A stretch of DNA of 64,000 nucleotides. Origin: Paenalcaligenes niemegkensis (GTDB lineage Bacteria; Pseudomonadota; Gammaproteobacteria; Burkholderiales; Burkholderiaceae_B). A model generated the notes under the pieces. It did no database searches. It was not told where the DNA came from and worked only from the letters and a program-made list of their open reading frames with translations. Where the stretch lies: positions 806,001 through 870,000 of the forward strand of contig NZ_JAKGCT010000004.1 in assembly GCF_022230885.1 (NCBI RefSeq), given 5' to 3'. This document shows, in pieces, positions 45,911 to 56,368 of the stretch (its first letter is position 1; the number at the start of each line of letters is the position of its first letter). A program made the translations under genes and the position numbers.

Positions 45911-45998
45911 ACTATTCTCCGAATGGCGTCGCACTAGAGCAAACTACTTTCGTGAAGCCATCAGTCAGCATACCCCTTATCAAGGCGGATATCCAACT

Positions 45999-46415
45999 AT
46001 GAATGAACCTCAGCAACGCATTCGTGCGAGTTTTGATTCTCAGCGATTAATGTCCACCCTTGGAGCAGAACTGATCTCCGTGACTGACGGCGAGGTACAG
46101 ATACTACTGAATTTCTCTGATTCCTTGTCACAGCAGCATGGCTATATGCATGCTGGCGCAATTACCAGTATTGTTGACAGCGCCTGCGGCTACGCTGCCC
46201 TAAGCAAGGCACCGCCCGGATTCGATGTGGTTACCGCCGAGTTCAAGGTTAATTTCATGCGCCCCGCCATAGGTGAACATTTTTTAGCGGTGGGTACAGT
46301 CAAAAGCACCGGCAAGCTTCTAAGCGTCTGCCACGGTGAAGTCTATGCAGTGACTGAAAATAGTAAAAAACTGATTGCCCTGATGCAGGCTACCATTGTT
46401 TTCGTTGATGCCTGA
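45999..46415 (+). CDS. PaaI family thioesterase (hotdog fold)
   Basis: 138 residues from ATG 45999 (AAGGCGG about 10 bases upstream). Motifs HGYMHAGAITSIVDSACGYA (the HGG-like core with the catalytic acidic Asp in the helix) and VTAEFKVNFMRPAIGEHFLA place it in the PaaI/YiiD hotdog family that hydrolyses acyl- or aryl-CoA thioesters. Monocistronic. Confidence 0.9.
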   Translation: MNEPQQRIRASFDSQRLMSTLGAELISVTDGEVQILLNFSDSLSQQHGYMHAGAITSIVDSACGYAALSKAPPGFDVVTAEFKVNFMRPAIGEHFLAVGTVKSTGKLLSVCHGEVYAVTENSKKLIALMQATIVFVDA

Positions 46416-46574
46416 AAGCGTAAACGGCATGTGGCCATGCGTGCCCCAAACCCTTTATTACACTCGTAACACCTTGATTTGTATAGAGCCAGTTATTCTT
46501 AACTTTAGGTCTAACTGAACCAGACCTGTCTGTTGCAGCAGCATCTGCAATTTACGACCATGTGGAGATACGCC

Positions 46575-46790
46575 ATGACTCAAGACAATCCCACTCACCC
46601 GCTGTCACCTGAACAGTCTCCCGTACCGCCACCGGTGCATCCAGATGGGGATCCAACCCATCGCGAACCGCCCGTCCCGGGGCCTGCCCCCATAGAAGAC
46701 CCAGACAATCCGGACCGTGACCCTAATGGTCCTGAACCTATTGATGAGCCAGGAGAGCCGATTCCTGGACAACGCGAACCGCTGATCTGA
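46575..46790 (+). CDS. Small proline-rich acidic protein
   Basis: 71 residues from ATG 46575 (GGAG upstream). More than a third proline with many Asp/Glu: HPLSPEQSPVPPPVHPDGDP and NPDRDPNGPEPIDEPGEPIP. No membrane segment or signal peptide; probably disordered and cytoplasmic. Function unknown. Confidence 0.55.
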   Translation: MTQDNPTHPLSPEQSPVPPPVHPDGDPTHREPPVPGPAPIEDPDNPDRDPNGPEPIDEPGEPIPGQREPLI

Positions 46791-46865
46791 AAGCTGTTTC
46801 AGCAAGGACCGCCACATCGCTGATCGTTGATCAGTGATGTGGCACGAGATATTTATTCGTTATTT

Positions 46866-48055
46866 TCACGTCACCATCGAACCTGCACGGCCTGCTTTAG
46901 CACCTACAATCATCATGACAAGGGTGAGGACTACGCCGGCACTGAGTGGCATCGTCCAGCTGTGCAGCTGCTGGTGGACCAGCCCCGCTAGCGAAGGGCC
47001 TGTAGCTGCCAGTAAATAGCCCACTGATTGGGCCATTCCCGACAGTGCTGCTGTCTGGTGACTGTTATTTGCACGCAGGCTCATAAATACAAAAGACAAG
47101 ATTATGACGCTGCATGAGCCCAAACCAAACATAAACACCCAAACAATAGCGAACTGGGGTGACCACATCAGGCCCAAAATAGCGATAGTCATTAACGCCG
47201 TCGTACCCACGGCAATAAGGCGCTGATCTTTCAAACGACTAATAATGGGCCCCAAAAACAGTCCTGGCAGCGCTGTTGCCAATTGCATCATTCCGTGCAG
47301 CGACCCCGCCTCTGCCGCTGAATAGCCACTTGAGGTAAGAATAGATGGCAGCCAGCTGATCAGCACATAATACAGCAGCGAGTTCGACCCCATGAACACG
47401 GTGATTTGCCACGCCAGGGGGATCGCCACACTCCGGTACTTACGGGTGTTTTTCTTAACTCGGCAGGAACAGGCTTGAGCGTGCGTAAACGAGCCATCCA
47501 AACGAGCAGGGGAAGCACAGCAAAGACCAGGTTTGCACTCAAAGCCGCTCGCCACCCGATAGCACTGGCCATCGGCACGATGCTGACTGACACAAGGGCC
47601 GCCACCAGTCCCATGGTTACCGTACTCATGCCGGTAACGGTAGGGACACGGCCGGGAAAATCACGCTTGATTAAGCTGGGCAACAGCACATTGCCAATAG
47701 CAATGCCAATGCCTATGCAAACAGTTCCCGTATACAAGCCCCAGAGCGGAGCCAGCGAGCGCAGTAAAATTCCCGCTATCACGAATGTGATCGCGCCTAC
47801 CAAAGTACGCTCGACGCCAAAGCGTCGGGAAATTGTTGCCGCAAAAGGTGAAACAACCGCAAAAGCCATGAGGGGCAAGGTCGTCAACAAGCCCACCGAA
47901 GCGGCGGATAAATTATAGCTAAGCTGAATTAAGTCCTGCACAGGCGCTACACCTGTGAAAGGCGCCCTTAAATTTGCAGCGACCAGCATCAAACCTACGA
48001 ACAACATCCATGAAAACGTGATTTGAGAACCACCTTTATCGCTCTGAGCTTTCAT
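46866..48055 (-). CDS. CynX/NimT-type MFS transporter (frame broken)
   Basis: One base missing from the T5 run at 47449-47453 (plus strand) splits it. Repaired it encodes 396 residues with 12 helices. ANLRAPFTGVAPVQDLIQLS near the N-terminus is typical of the CynX/NimT group (cyanate or 2-nitroimidazole exporters). Rejoined segment: ELRKNTRKYRSVAIPLAWQI. Substrate unknown. Confidence 0.86.
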
Positions 48056-48208
48056 TATGCGCTATCTATCCATTCAGAAAATAGTGAGCGCATAAGCCTA
48101 ACAGGCTTGGGGGCAGTAGGCTGCCCTCTGTTTGTTACGCAGTCGTTTAATACAGACAAAAACAAATAAGAGCCAAACTTTCCAGAAATACTGCGCTCAC
48201 GACCTTGC

Positions 48209-48970
48209 TCAACACGCCGTAGCCATGGCAGGCTGACAGGCTTGCGCGGGCAAGAGCGAGGCGGCGGCTTCATCAACAATAATCAGAGGCCTGGGATGCT
48301 GCTTCAAAATCGAAGCAGGCATGCTTTCTGACACAGGGCTATACCAGTAATCAGCCATCACCTGGGCCTTATGCTCGCCAGTTGCCACCAAAATAACTTC
48401 TTTGGCCTCCATGATATCGAGAATACCCATAGTGATGGCCTGAGTGGGCACTTCGTCCTTGTTCTCGAAGAAACGGCCATTATCAATGCGCGTACGCTCA
48501 GACAAGCCAACAACATGAGTACGACTGTCAAATGACGTATTCGGCTCATTAAAACCTATGTGACCGTTTGATCCTACACCAAGCAGCTGTATATCCAGTC
48601 CGCCGGCCAGTCTGATATGTTGAGAATAACGTTCACACTGTTCCTGTATATCTGCACATTTCCCATCGGGCAGAAAAAGCCGCTGCTCGTCAAAGCCGAC
48701 CAGATCAAACAAATGCTGGTGCATATAGTAGTTGTAGCTTTGAGGATGGTCAGCCGCCAAGCCGACGTATTCGTCCAGGTTGAAGGTAGTGACTTGTGAT
48801 AAATCCAGGCTTTGCTCTCTGGCCTGCTGAGCGAAGCGCGCGTAGATAGGCTCCATGGTGCTACCCGTCGCCAAACCAAACACGGAATTCGGTTTGGCTT
48901 GAATTTTCGCAATGAACAAAGCGCTTAAATGATTAGCAATGGCTTGTGGGTCGGGAAAGACTAAGAACAT
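48209..48970 (-). CDS. nagB: Glucosamine-6-phosphate deaminase
   Basis: 253 residues. NagB landmarks: VFGLATGSTMEPIYARF (phosphate-binding), TTFNLDEYVGLAADHPQSYN (catalytic Asp), LLGVGSNGHIGFNEPNTSFD (active-site Asn-Gly-His and Glu) and AITMGILDIMEAKEVILVAT. It converts glucosamine-6-phosphate to fructose-6-phosphate and ammonia. The C-terminus is slightly short (E. coli has 266 residues) and lacks part of the allosteric tail. No nagA or nagE is adjacent, so amino-sugar uptake must be encoded elsewhere. Confidence 0.92.
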   Translation of the reverse strand: MFLVFPDPQAIANHLSALFIAKIQAKPNSVFGLATGSTMEPIYARFAQQAREQSLDLSQVTTFNLDEYVGLAADHPQSYNYYMHQHLFDLVGFDEQRLFLPDGKCADIQEQCERYSQHIRLAGGLDIQLLGVGSNGHIGFNEPNTSFDSRTHVVGLSERTRIDNGRFFENKDEVPTQAITMGILDIMEAKEVILVATGEHKAQVMADYWYSPVSESMPASILKQHPRPLIIVDEAAASLLPAQACQPAMATAC

Positions 48971-49349
48971 AATTAATTTTATTCATGGTTGTCGCTGCAT
49001 TAAAAAACCCATCATCCGTCGATGCATGAGAAAATCCTACAGCTTCTACAATAGACAGTATTTCTCAGGATGCCAGCTACAAAACCGTTCTGAGGTTTAC
49101 AAATGTAAGTGCTGCAACACTAGCAGCAACCCTTGATAAGTTCGTCTGCCAAAGAACCCCAGTTAGAATATAACGAGGAAGCCGGGTTATTTGACCACAG
49201 CGGCCTCAATCCGTGTTGCAAACCAAGGCGCATAAACCTATAAAATAGTTATTAAATTGTGGCTTTTGTCACACTTTAGCCGCTCATCCGCCTATTCCTT
49301 GCCCAAAAACCGGCATTTTTATTTTCTTGTCGCTCAAAGCACTTTCACC
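48971..49349. other. Gene-free spacer
   Basis: About 380 bp upstream of nagB (minus) and the YchJ gene (plus), presumably both promoters. No gene, repeat or recognised operator is seen. Confidence 0.4.
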
Positions 49350-49763
49350 ATGACTGTATTGCCCTGCTCATTAGCTACTCGACATTGCCCTTGTGGCTTA
49401 CCCCTGCCTTATCTTCGTTGTTGCGGGCAATGGCATCAGGGCACCAAACACTTGCAGGCGCCCGATGCAGCAACGCTCATGCGTTCACGATACAGCGCCT
49501 TTGTACTTGATAATGCCTCTTATTTGCTAGCGACGTGGCATCCGAGCACCCGACCGGAAAAAATAGAGCCCAACCCCGACGGCATCAAATGGCTTGGCTT
49601 AGAGCTGCGTGCCCATACGGTCAATTCTGATACCCGGGCAGAAGTCGAGTTTATTGCGCGCCACCGCTTGCATGGGCGGGCCACACGGCTACACGAGCAC
49701 AGTCGGTTTTTACGGGAACAGGGACAATGGTTTTACGTAGATGGAGTGTTTCCAGCTGGGTAA
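49350..49763 (+). CDS. YchJ family protein with SEC-C-type metal-binding motif
   Basis: 137 residues from ATG 49350. N-terminal CPCGLPLPYLRCCGQWHQGT is the zinc-binding Cys cluster; then AATLMRSRYSAFVLDNASYL (the YchJ core) and a nuclear-transport-factor-2-like domain ending WFYVDGVF. Conserved bacterial family of unknown function. Confidence 0.88.
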   Translation: MTVLPCSLATRHCPCGLPLPYLRCCGQWHQGTKHLQAPDAATLMRSRYSAFVLDNASYLLATWHPSTRPEKIEPNPDGIKWLGLELRAHTVNSDTRAEVEFIARHRLHGRATRLHEHSRFLREQGQWFYVDGVFPAG

Positions 49764-50042
49764 CTATCTTTAACAATGCAATATTTGGCAATGAATGTGG
49801 CTGTCTGCACATGTTTCGCCTTAATTGAACAGCAATGGCAACACACTCCATAAAAGCAGGTAAGCAAGTATGGCTTACCGCTTGAAAAACCAGACACTAT
49901 TGTTCATATGTAGTTGAAATTACATATTTTTTACAATGAAAGCCACTAAAACACCTTATTAGCTTCTAGAATAAAACTGTGCTCAAAAATTGCTAGGCTG
50001 AGCACACATGCTGTTGTCATTATTTTCTTCTGGAGAATACAA

Positions 50043-50177
50043 ATGAACCAACAAAATCAGGATCAGAAAAAAACGGGTGGTGTCGGAACGAACAAACCCG
50101 ATGATCATAAAAAAGAAGAGCACAAAAACGACCCTAGCAAAACCGCCAACAAACCTCAGAATCAAGATAAACGCTAG
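50043..50177 (+). CDS. Small hydrophilic protein
   Basis: 44 residues: MNQQNQDQKKTGGVGTNKPD, DHKKEEHKNDPSKTANKPQN and QDKR. TGGAG lies 7 bases upstream of the ATG and a terminator follows, so it is likely expressed. Rich in Lys, Asn, Gln and Asp; probably a disordered stress-type protein. No function known. Confidence 0.55.
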   Translation: MNQQNQDQKKTGGVGTNKPDDHKKEEHKNDPSKTANKPQNQDKR

Positions 50178-50220
50178 GGCAAAGTATAGCTTTTGATATG
50201 ATCGAAGCAGCGTAAATTAA

Positions 50221-50257
50221 GGCCGCCACGCGATAAAGACGTGGCGGCTTTTTATTG
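50221..50257 (+). terminator. Rho-independent terminator
   Basis: Stem GCCGCCACG-cgataaaga-CGTGGCGGC followed by T5, 44 bp after the small hydrophilic gene. Confidence 0.8.
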
Positions 50258-50326
50258 ACGGAACCACTAAGCTGATTTAGCCTGAACTGACTGTTGTATG
50301 GGTAATGAATCGAATTGGAGGCGACT

Positions 50327-50593
50327 ATGTTTTCCAGAACGTTATTCAATATTTTAGATGCCTACATCATTAGTATCGGCGATATGCACAACGACCGCGA
50401 GCGACTGCAGCGCGCATTAGCTGATACCGAGGCCATCACCGATTTTGCCTTGTTTAAAATAGACGCAGCACTGGACGACTCGCAGGCCAGGCAGATCAGC
50501 CAGGTAGGCTTGACATGGCTAGATCAGGTTCATCAACACGATGGCTTAGAGCACACCTATCGTGAAGCGGCGAGAAGCGCTCTGGACGACTGA
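50327..50593 (+). CDS. Hypothetical protein, helical
   Basis: 88 residues from ATG 50327 with GGAGG 6 bases upstream. No signal peptide; predicted mostly helical (LFNILDAYIISIGDMHNDRE, LQRALADTEAITDFALFKID). No domain recognised. Function unknown. Confidence 0.6.
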   Translation: MFSRTLFNILDAYIISIGDMHNDRERLQRALADTEAITDFALFKIDAALDDSQARQISQVGLTWLDQVHQHDGLEHTYREAARSALDD

Positions 50594-50598
50594 GGACG

Positions 50599-50943
50599 CT
50601 ACCCCGCCTTGCTCATCGACCCCACAACGATGACAGCCATGCCGCTTAGTGTCAGCGCGCCCCCCAGCCAATCCCACTGACTTAGGCGGGCGCCATCAAT
50701 CCAGCGCAGCCAAAATAACGCCGTGATGACATAGACGCCACCATAAGCGGCGTACACCCGGCCCGAAGCCGTTGGATGCAAGGTTAGTAGCCAGACGAAG
50801 GCGGCAAGCGAAATCACCGTCGGAAGCAATAGCCAGGCTGACTTTCCTTCTTTTAACCACAGGTACGGCAAGTAACAACCTACGATTTCTGCGATAGCCG
50901 TAAGCAAAAACAATAAAAACGCTTTAACAACCACATTTACCAC
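50599..50943 (-). CDS. YnfA family membrane protein (UPF0060)
   Basis: 114 residues with four membrane helices. [40 protein letters not shown] and [16 protein letters not shown] are the YnfA blocks. A small SMR-like inner-membrane protein, sometimes linked to dye or drug efflux. Convergent with the preceding gene. Confidence 0.92.
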   Translation of the reverse strand: MVNVVVKAFLLFLLTAIAEIVGCYLPYLWLKEGKSAWLLLPTVISLAAFVWLLTLHPTASGRVYAAYGGVYVITALFWLRWIDGARLSQWDWLGGALTLSGMAVIVVGSMSKAG

Positions 50944-51171
50944 CCTGAAAAATCCTGTCTGCCATATAGACAGCTATGAGCTGAAAAGCATGAAGTAGCC
51001 TATGCCCGAGTAAAACGGTCATTGCGCTGAGCCTGCGAATTCCTCGTCTGGAGCGAAGGCACGCAAACACACACTCACTCCGGCCAGCTTTCATTACGAA
51101 AAGCTCACCCCTGCCGTTATTGCAGCCTAAGGGAGAACATCCGTTAGCACTGGACAAAAGGCCCTATGTAC

Positions 51172-53235
51172 TCAGGTACCGACCACCCCACCGTCTTCAC
51201 GCCAGATTACGACCGTTGCAGGCCGTGGACGGGTTGCCTCTTTACCATCGGGCCACGTTGATACCGCGGTTGGATCCGACTGGGAATTGGCAATGTCAGG
51301 ACCTTCACCCGGATGCTGGATATTAATAAAAGCATAGCGCTGATCAGGCGTCCAGGTGATGCCTGTAACCTCACAGCCCTTGGGTCCTACCAGAAAACGG
51401 CGTATTTCTTTGCTAACGGGATCAGCGATCAGCATGGAGTTATTGCCCTGCCCTTCGTAGACCCCACTGTTCGAGTAATTGCCGTCGGTCTGTATCCATA
51501 GACGCCCCGCAGCATCAAAAGCCAGACCATCAGGGCTATTAAAGGTGTTCCCTTTGTTGATATTATCGGAACCACGACGAGGATCGCTGTCATTGTACAG
51601 ATTCGGGTTACCTGCCAACACGAAGATATCCCAGTCAAAGGTCAAGGCGGCAGGGTCTCCCTTGGCCTCGCGCCAACGCACGATTTGACCATAATGATTC
51701 TCCACTCGGGGGTTCGCCCCATCGACACCCGGATGTGTCAGGCCGCCTGGCCAGCGCTCTTTGTCTCTCCCCCGATCGCTGTTATTGGTCAGCGTAACGT
51801 ACGCTTCCCGAGTCACAGGGTGGACAGCGACCCATTCAGGCCTGTCCATGGGCGTAGCGCCAACGGCATCAGCCGCCTGGCGTGTCTTAATAAGCAGCTC
51901 ACCCATACTCTCGAACAAATCACCCAGCTTTTTACCCTCGACGGTGGGCGTATCGAGGACAAGTGGAATCCATTTTCCCACCCCATCGGCATCTTCGGCA
52001 CTGGCCTGCGAGCTGAATTGCGCTACATAGAGTGTTCCTTCGTCTAGCAACAAGCGGTTCTCGGCGGGGGTATCGACATTGAACTGGCGCTTTGAAACAA
52101 ACTTATAAATGTATTCGCTGCGCTGGTCATCCCCCATATAGACCACGACACGATTGTCGTCGGCCAGGGTCATGGCGGCATTTTCGTGCTTGAAGCGTCC
52201 CAGGGCGGTGAGTTTTTTAGGTGCAGAGTGAGGGTCGAAAGGATCGATTTCGATAATCCAGCCAAAACGATTCGCCTCGTTGGGCTCTTGCGTCCAGTCA
52301 AAGCGCGTATCGTGAGTGTCCCAGCGATAACTATCGTCGGCTGCCTTACTGCTGCCTTTGTAGCGCTGCTGATGGGCTTGATGATCTTCGTCTATAAATT
52401 CGGCCTTTGCGGGATCTGCTTCACCGACACCAAAATAGTCAGTGAAATTCTCTTCACAGCTAAGGTAGGTATTCCAGAGGGTATATCCGTTTCCACAGTT
52501 ACCAAAGGTGCCGAGTACGAGTTTCCCGCTAAGATCCGCTTTGGTTCGCATCAAGGCATGTCCTGCCGCCGGCCCGACTACAGCCATAGGTGTGTTGGCG
52601 TTGATGCTACGATTAAACAGCGAATCCAGAACCGGCTCCCACTGTTTTTGAGCATTCAGACGCATGTGTACCACAGAAGCACCTTGTGCATGCTGGGATT
52701 TTCTTACCCAGTCTTCATTCCAGTTGCTTTGACCCGGCACCACATCTTTAGGAAAAAAGTAATGCGGTGTGATGTACTCGTGATTAGTTACCATTAAGCC
52801 TTCAGTGCTGCTGCCCGCCTTGCCCTTAACCCCATCAATGGGGAAAAAGTGCATGCCGTCGTGGTTGTATCCCACTTGCATGGCCTGGGCCTCACCACCA
52901 TCGGTGGCATCACCCTTAAAAGCAGGCGAGTAACTGAATAAAGGATCGCCCCAGCGGTTAATAACCTGAGACCTGTAACCCGAAGGAAGCGTAATGGCGT
53001 CTTCGGTATTGGGGGCCACGGCTTCAAAGGCGAGACTGATTTGCTTTGCGACTCTCGACGGCTCGTCTGGAGCAGCAAAGGCTTTAGTTGCACCCAGTCC
53101 TAAGAATCCTAATGCACCAACGCCTGCGCCTGTTTTCAAAAAACGGCGTCTGGAGCTGACGTGGTCGACGACCTCGTTAAATCTGATGGCCGTTGATGGG
53201 TTGGCTGAAACATCATCCAGATCGAATTTAGTCAC
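51172..53235 (-). CDS. phoX: PhoX family alkaline phosphatase
   Basis: 687 residues, intact. Tat leader VSSRRRFLKTGAGVGALGFL (twin-Arg), mature start after KAFAAPDE. PhoX blocks: YNHDGMHFFPI, GLMVTNHEYITPHYFF, NCGNGYTLWNTYLSCEENFT (the conserved Cys and Glu), GRFKHENAAM, VVVYMGDDQRSEYIYKFV and NSPDGLAFDAAGRLWIQTDG. These bind the Fe/Ca cofactor that hydrolyses phosphate esters. Last gene of the glpR-ugp-like group, separated from the permease by ~105 bp with a hairpin. Together with the importer and the upstream Pho box this makes a phosphate-scavenging operon. Confidence 0.93.
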   Translation of the reverse strand: MTKFDLDDVSANPSTAIRFNEVVDHVSSRRRFLKTGAGVGALGFLGLGATKAFAAPDEPSRVAKQISLAFEAVAPNTEDAITLPSGYRSQVINRWGDPLFSYSPAFKGDATDGGEAQAMQVGYNHDGMHFFPIDGVKGKAGSSTEGLMVTNHEYITPHYFFPKDVVPGQSNWNEDWVRKSQHAQGASVVHMRLNAQKQWEPVLDSLFNRSINANTPMAVVGPAAGHALMRTKADLSGKLVLGTFGNCGNGYTLWNTYLSCEENFTDYFGVGEADPAKAEFIDEDHQAHQQRYKGSSKAADDSYRWDTHDTRFDWTQEPNEANRFGWIIEIDPFDPHSAPKKLTALGRFKHENAAMTLADDNRVVVYMGDDQRSEYIYKFVSKRQFNVDTPAENRLLLDEGTLYVAQFSSQASAEDADGVGKWIPLVLDTPTVEGKKLGDLFESMGELLIKTRQAADAVGATPMDRPEWVAVHPVTREAYVTLTNNSDRGRDKERWPGGLTHPGVDGANPRVENHYGQIVRWREAKGDPAALTFDWDIFVLAGNPNLYNDSDPRRGSDNINKGNTFNSPDGLAFDAAGRLWIQTDGNYSNSGVYEGQGNNSMLIADPVSKEIRRFLVGPKGCEVTGITWTPDQRYAFINIQHPGEGPDIANSQSDPTAVSTWPDGKEATRPRPATVVIWREDGGVVGT

Positions 53236-53254
53236 GGTATACCTTTGGCTAAAG

Positions 53255-53288
53255 AAAAAACATGCAATAGCTTTGGCGCTATTGCCCT
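53255..53288 (-). terminator. Hairpin between ugpE-like gene and phoX
   Basis: Minus strand: GCAATAGC-gccaaa-GCTATTGC, then ATG and T6. A terminator- or attenuator-like element upstream of phoX that may reduce read-through from the importer genes. Confidence 0.5.
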
Positions 53289-53341
53289 ACATCACTAAGC
53301 ATGAGCAAGGCATATTGCAGGCTCATGACAACAACTGCTGG

Positions 53342-54187
53342 CTAACGTAAGCCAGAGCGCAAAAAGGCTTGCATAAACTGACGCTGAAACAGCAAGAAGC
53401 CCAGTAACAAAGGCAGCATGGTCAGCAAAGTAGCCGCACTGATCAGGGAAATACTGACCCCACTTTCCGGTGCGCCAAACAACGAGAGTCCGACTGTCAA
53501 AGGTCGGGTGCTGACTGAACTGCTGATCACCAGCGGCCATAAAAAATTGTTCCAGTGAGTCGAAACCGAAACCAAGGCATAAGCCAAGTACACGGGTTTG
53601 GCCAAAGGGACATACACGCGCCACAGCACCGCCAGCCGTCCACAGCCTTCAATGCGTGCCGCATCCTCAAGCTCGGTAGGCACCTGTTTAAAAGCTTGTC
53701 GCAATAAAAATACGCCAAAGGCACTTGCCATATAAGGCACCCCCATGCCCCAGACCGAATCGCTCCATCCCAAACGTGACACCATCGAGTAGTTCTCGAC
53801 AATCAGCACTTCGGGCAAAATAAACAATTGCAGCAACACGAGGGAAAACAGCAGCCCCTTGCCCCTGAAACTGAAACGCGCAAAAGCGTAGGCCGCCAAG
53901 GTACAAAGTACAAACTGTCCAATGAGAATACTTCCCACTAAAAACATCGTGTTTCGTATGTAGATAAGCCACGGCGCCCCGCCCCATGCCTGGGCAAGAT
54001 TGTTGAGCGTCCAGCCACTGCTCAGGTCGAGATTAAAAACAGCAGCTGGCTCACGAAAAGCTGTCCAGGCTGCATATAACAGAGGAGCCACCCAAAGCAA
54101 TGCCAACAAGTAGGCGCCTAATACATCAAGGTTTAACGGAGCTGGCCTGCGGGAAATTGATCCGGCACGAGCAAATAAAAAACGCAT
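53342..54187 (-). CDS. UgpE-like ABC permease
   Basis: 281 residues, six membrane helices. The EAA loop is ELEDAARIEGCGRLAVLWRV followed by YVPLAKPVYLA, typical of MalG/UgpE permeases. It partners the UgpA-like permease encoded 9 bp upstream. Sugar or glycerol-phosphate-type importer. Confidence 0.9.
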   Translation of the reverse strand: MRFLFARAGSISRRPAPLNLDVLGAYLLALLWVAPLLYAAWTAFREPAAVFNLDLSSGWTLNNLAQAWGGAPWLIYIRNTMFLVGSILIGQFVLCTLAAYAFARFSFRGKGLLFSLVLLQLFILPEVLIVENYSMVSRLGWSDSVWGMGVPYMASAFGVFLLRQAFKQVPTELEDAARIEGCGRLAVLWRVYVPLAKPVYLAYALVSVSTHWNNFLWPLVISSSVSTRPLTVGLSLFGAPESGVSISLISAATLLTMLPLLLGFLLFQRQFMQAFLRSGLR

Positions 54188-54196
54188 AATTAAAAC

Positions 54197-55087
54197 TTAT
54201 TGGTAATGCACCCGCTTTTCAGCGTAGCTAAACTTAAATACCGCAACGGCGCCAAGAGCGAATAACAACATCACTGTCAGAACGGCCGCACTGGGTGTAT
54301 CCATATAGGCGAAAGCATTTTCCCAAATCCAGTACAGCAGCAATTTTGAAGAGTTATTCGGGCCGCCCTTGGTAAGAATAAAAAGATGATCAATCAGCTT
54401 TACCGAGTTGATCAGGGCGTTGATCAGAATAAACAGCGTGGTAGGCGCCAATAAGGGCAACAGCACGCGTTTGCCGTATTGCCAGCGACTAGCGCCTTCC
54501 AGTCTCGCCGCATCACGTAGTTCGGGTGACACCGTCTGCAGCGCAGCAAGGTAGAAAATCATAAAAAAGCCGGCTTCTTTCCAGATGGTCACCACAACGA
54601 CCGCAGCTAAAGCCGTTTGCGGCTGACCCAGCCAGTTCGTTGATGCTGCCCCGAACAGGCCGAATATCTGATCCAGCAGGCCCAGTTCAGGCGTATAAAA
54701 AAACAGCCATAAATTAGCCGCTGCAATCATGGGCAGCATGGTAGGCGTGAAGTAAGCACAGCGCACCCACGCCCTCATGCTCATCGCCTGGTTTGCCCAC
54801 AGGGCCATGAGCAAGGCCAGCAGTATGGAAGCCGGAATGGTGATCACCGCATACCACAAATTATTTTTGAGAATCAGCCAAAAAGTGGGATCGGCCATCA
54901 CCGCACTGTAGTTATCCAGTCCCACAAATTGCGATGGACGTCTGACGGTGCCTTTACTGAACAAGCTCGACCACACCGTTTGCACCGTGGGAATAAACGC
55001 AAACAAACTGAGCAAGACAAATAAGGGCGTCAGCAGCAAGTAGGCATGTGCAGAGTCACGGTTGAACATACGGCGAGCTAGAAGCAT
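54197..55087 (-). CDS. UgpA-like ABC permease
   Basis: 296 residues, six membrane helices. Loop: ELRDAARLEGASRWQYGKRV then LLPLLAPTTLFILI, typical of MalF/UgpA. NSVKLIDHLFILTKGGPNNS is a common UgpA segment. Lies between the binding-protein and UgpE-like genes. Confidence 0.91.
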   Translation of the reverse strand: MLLARRMFNRDSAHAYLLLTPLFVLLSLFAFIPTVQTVWSSLFSKGTVRRPSQFVGLDNYSAVMADPTFWLILKNNLWYAVITIPASILLALLMALWANQAMSMRAWVRCAYFTPTMLPMIAAANLWLFFYTPELGLLDQIFGLFGAASTNWLGQPQTALAAVVVVTIWKEAGFFMIFYLAALQTVSPELRDAARLEGASRWQYGKRVLLPLLAPTTLFILINALINSVKLIDHLFILTKGGPNNSSKLLLYWIWENAFAYMDTPSAAVLTVMLLFALGAVAVFKFSYAEKRVHYQ

Positions 55088-55099
55088 GGAGTGTTCCGG

Positions 55100-56355
55100 T
55101 TACTTAAAAGGACGCAGCAAACGCTCAGCAGCCTGCTGGGCATCGTCCAGCGCTTTTTGTGGCGTAGCGGCATCAGTCAGCACAGACTGCACAGCGTTGG
55201 AGACCAGCTCACGTACGCGTGCTGTCTCGTAGGTAGCGAACTCAGGCGAAGCCACGGCTAATTGATCACGTGCAACCAGAGCCTGCGGGAACTCTTTAGC
55301 ATAAGAAACCAGTGTCTCGGTTTCATAAGCAGCGGGGCTGGTTCCCACATAGCCGGTGGCTTTGGACCAGTCCGCGGCGCGCTCAGGTGCTGTCATCCAT
55401 TTCACAAAGCTCACGGCGGCTTGCTTTTGCTCGTCGCTGGCGCCTTTAAAGAGATAGAAGTTTCCGCCCCCGTTGGAGAGGCCGGGGTTGTGTTTGCAGG
55501 CAGCATGGCGACGCCAAAGTCGAATTTAGCTTCTTCCTTAACGGCACTGAGGTTACCCGTGGTGTGCCACATCATGGCAGTCTGTCCTTGCACGAAAGCC
55601 TGGCGCAGTGTGCCCCATTCGATGGTGCCTTTAGGACTGACCTTGTGCTTCTCAGCCAGGTCGCGAAAGAAGGTCAGGGCCTCTACTGCAGCGGGTGTAT
55701 TCAGGTAGGCTTCGGTGCCTTCTGGGTTCATCAGTTGCTGACCATTTTGCAAAGCCAGAGCCTGAAACATCCAGTAGGGATATCCGGTGGATGGGATCAT
55801 CAGGCCATGCTGATTATCTGTAGTCAGCTTTTGGGCCGTCTCTACCATCTCATCCCATGTTTTAGGTGCCTGCTCTGGATTCAGGCCGGCTGCCTTGAAT
55901 AGCTCTTTGTTGTAAAACATGACGATGGTAGAGCGCTGAAATGGAATCCCCCAGACCTTTCCCTCAAGCGTCCCGTTTGCCATTAACGCGGGATAGAAAC
56001 CTTCAAGCCACTGACGATTTTCATCCGAAATGGCCAGATCGCTAAACGACTCAACCAGGCCCTGCTCAACCAGATCGTGCGTATCCAGCGCACCCAGCAC
56101 TGACAGCTGCACAGATTCGCCCGCCCGCAGGGCTGACAGGGCGCGCACTCGTGTTTCGTCGTAGTTGCCGGAATACACTGCTTTCACCTTGATGTCCGGA
56201 TGCTCAGATTCAAATTCGCTGATATAGCCGTCAACCACCTCCGTCAATGGCCCACCCACCGCAATCGGGTAATACATGGTTAATTCAGTATTTGCATAGG
56301 TGCCAGCACTAAAAGCCAGGCCTAATGACGTGGCCAACAGAAGTTTCTTAAACAT
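55100..56355 (-). CDS. UgpB-like ABC substrate-binding protein (frame broken)
   Basis: One base missing at TT 55488-55489 (plus strand) splits it; repaired it encodes 418 residues from ATG 56355. Signal peptide KKLLLATSLGLAFSAGTYAN, then ELTMYYPIAVGGPLTEVVDG, which is the UgpB signature (YPVAVGGPxTxxVD). Further on GIPFQRSTIVMFYNKELFKA and the rejoined ANTNPGLSNGGGNFYLFKGA, also a UgpB hallmark. It most likely binds sn-glycerol-3-phosphate or glycerophosphodiesters, which fits a Pho-regulated operon with PhoX. Confidence 0.88.
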
Positions 56356-56368
56356 GGAAAAATGCCTT

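Noticed and set aside
49764..50042. A small gene or regulatory RNA after the YchJ gene
   Set aside because: No ribosome site, terminator or stable hairpin could be supported by eye.
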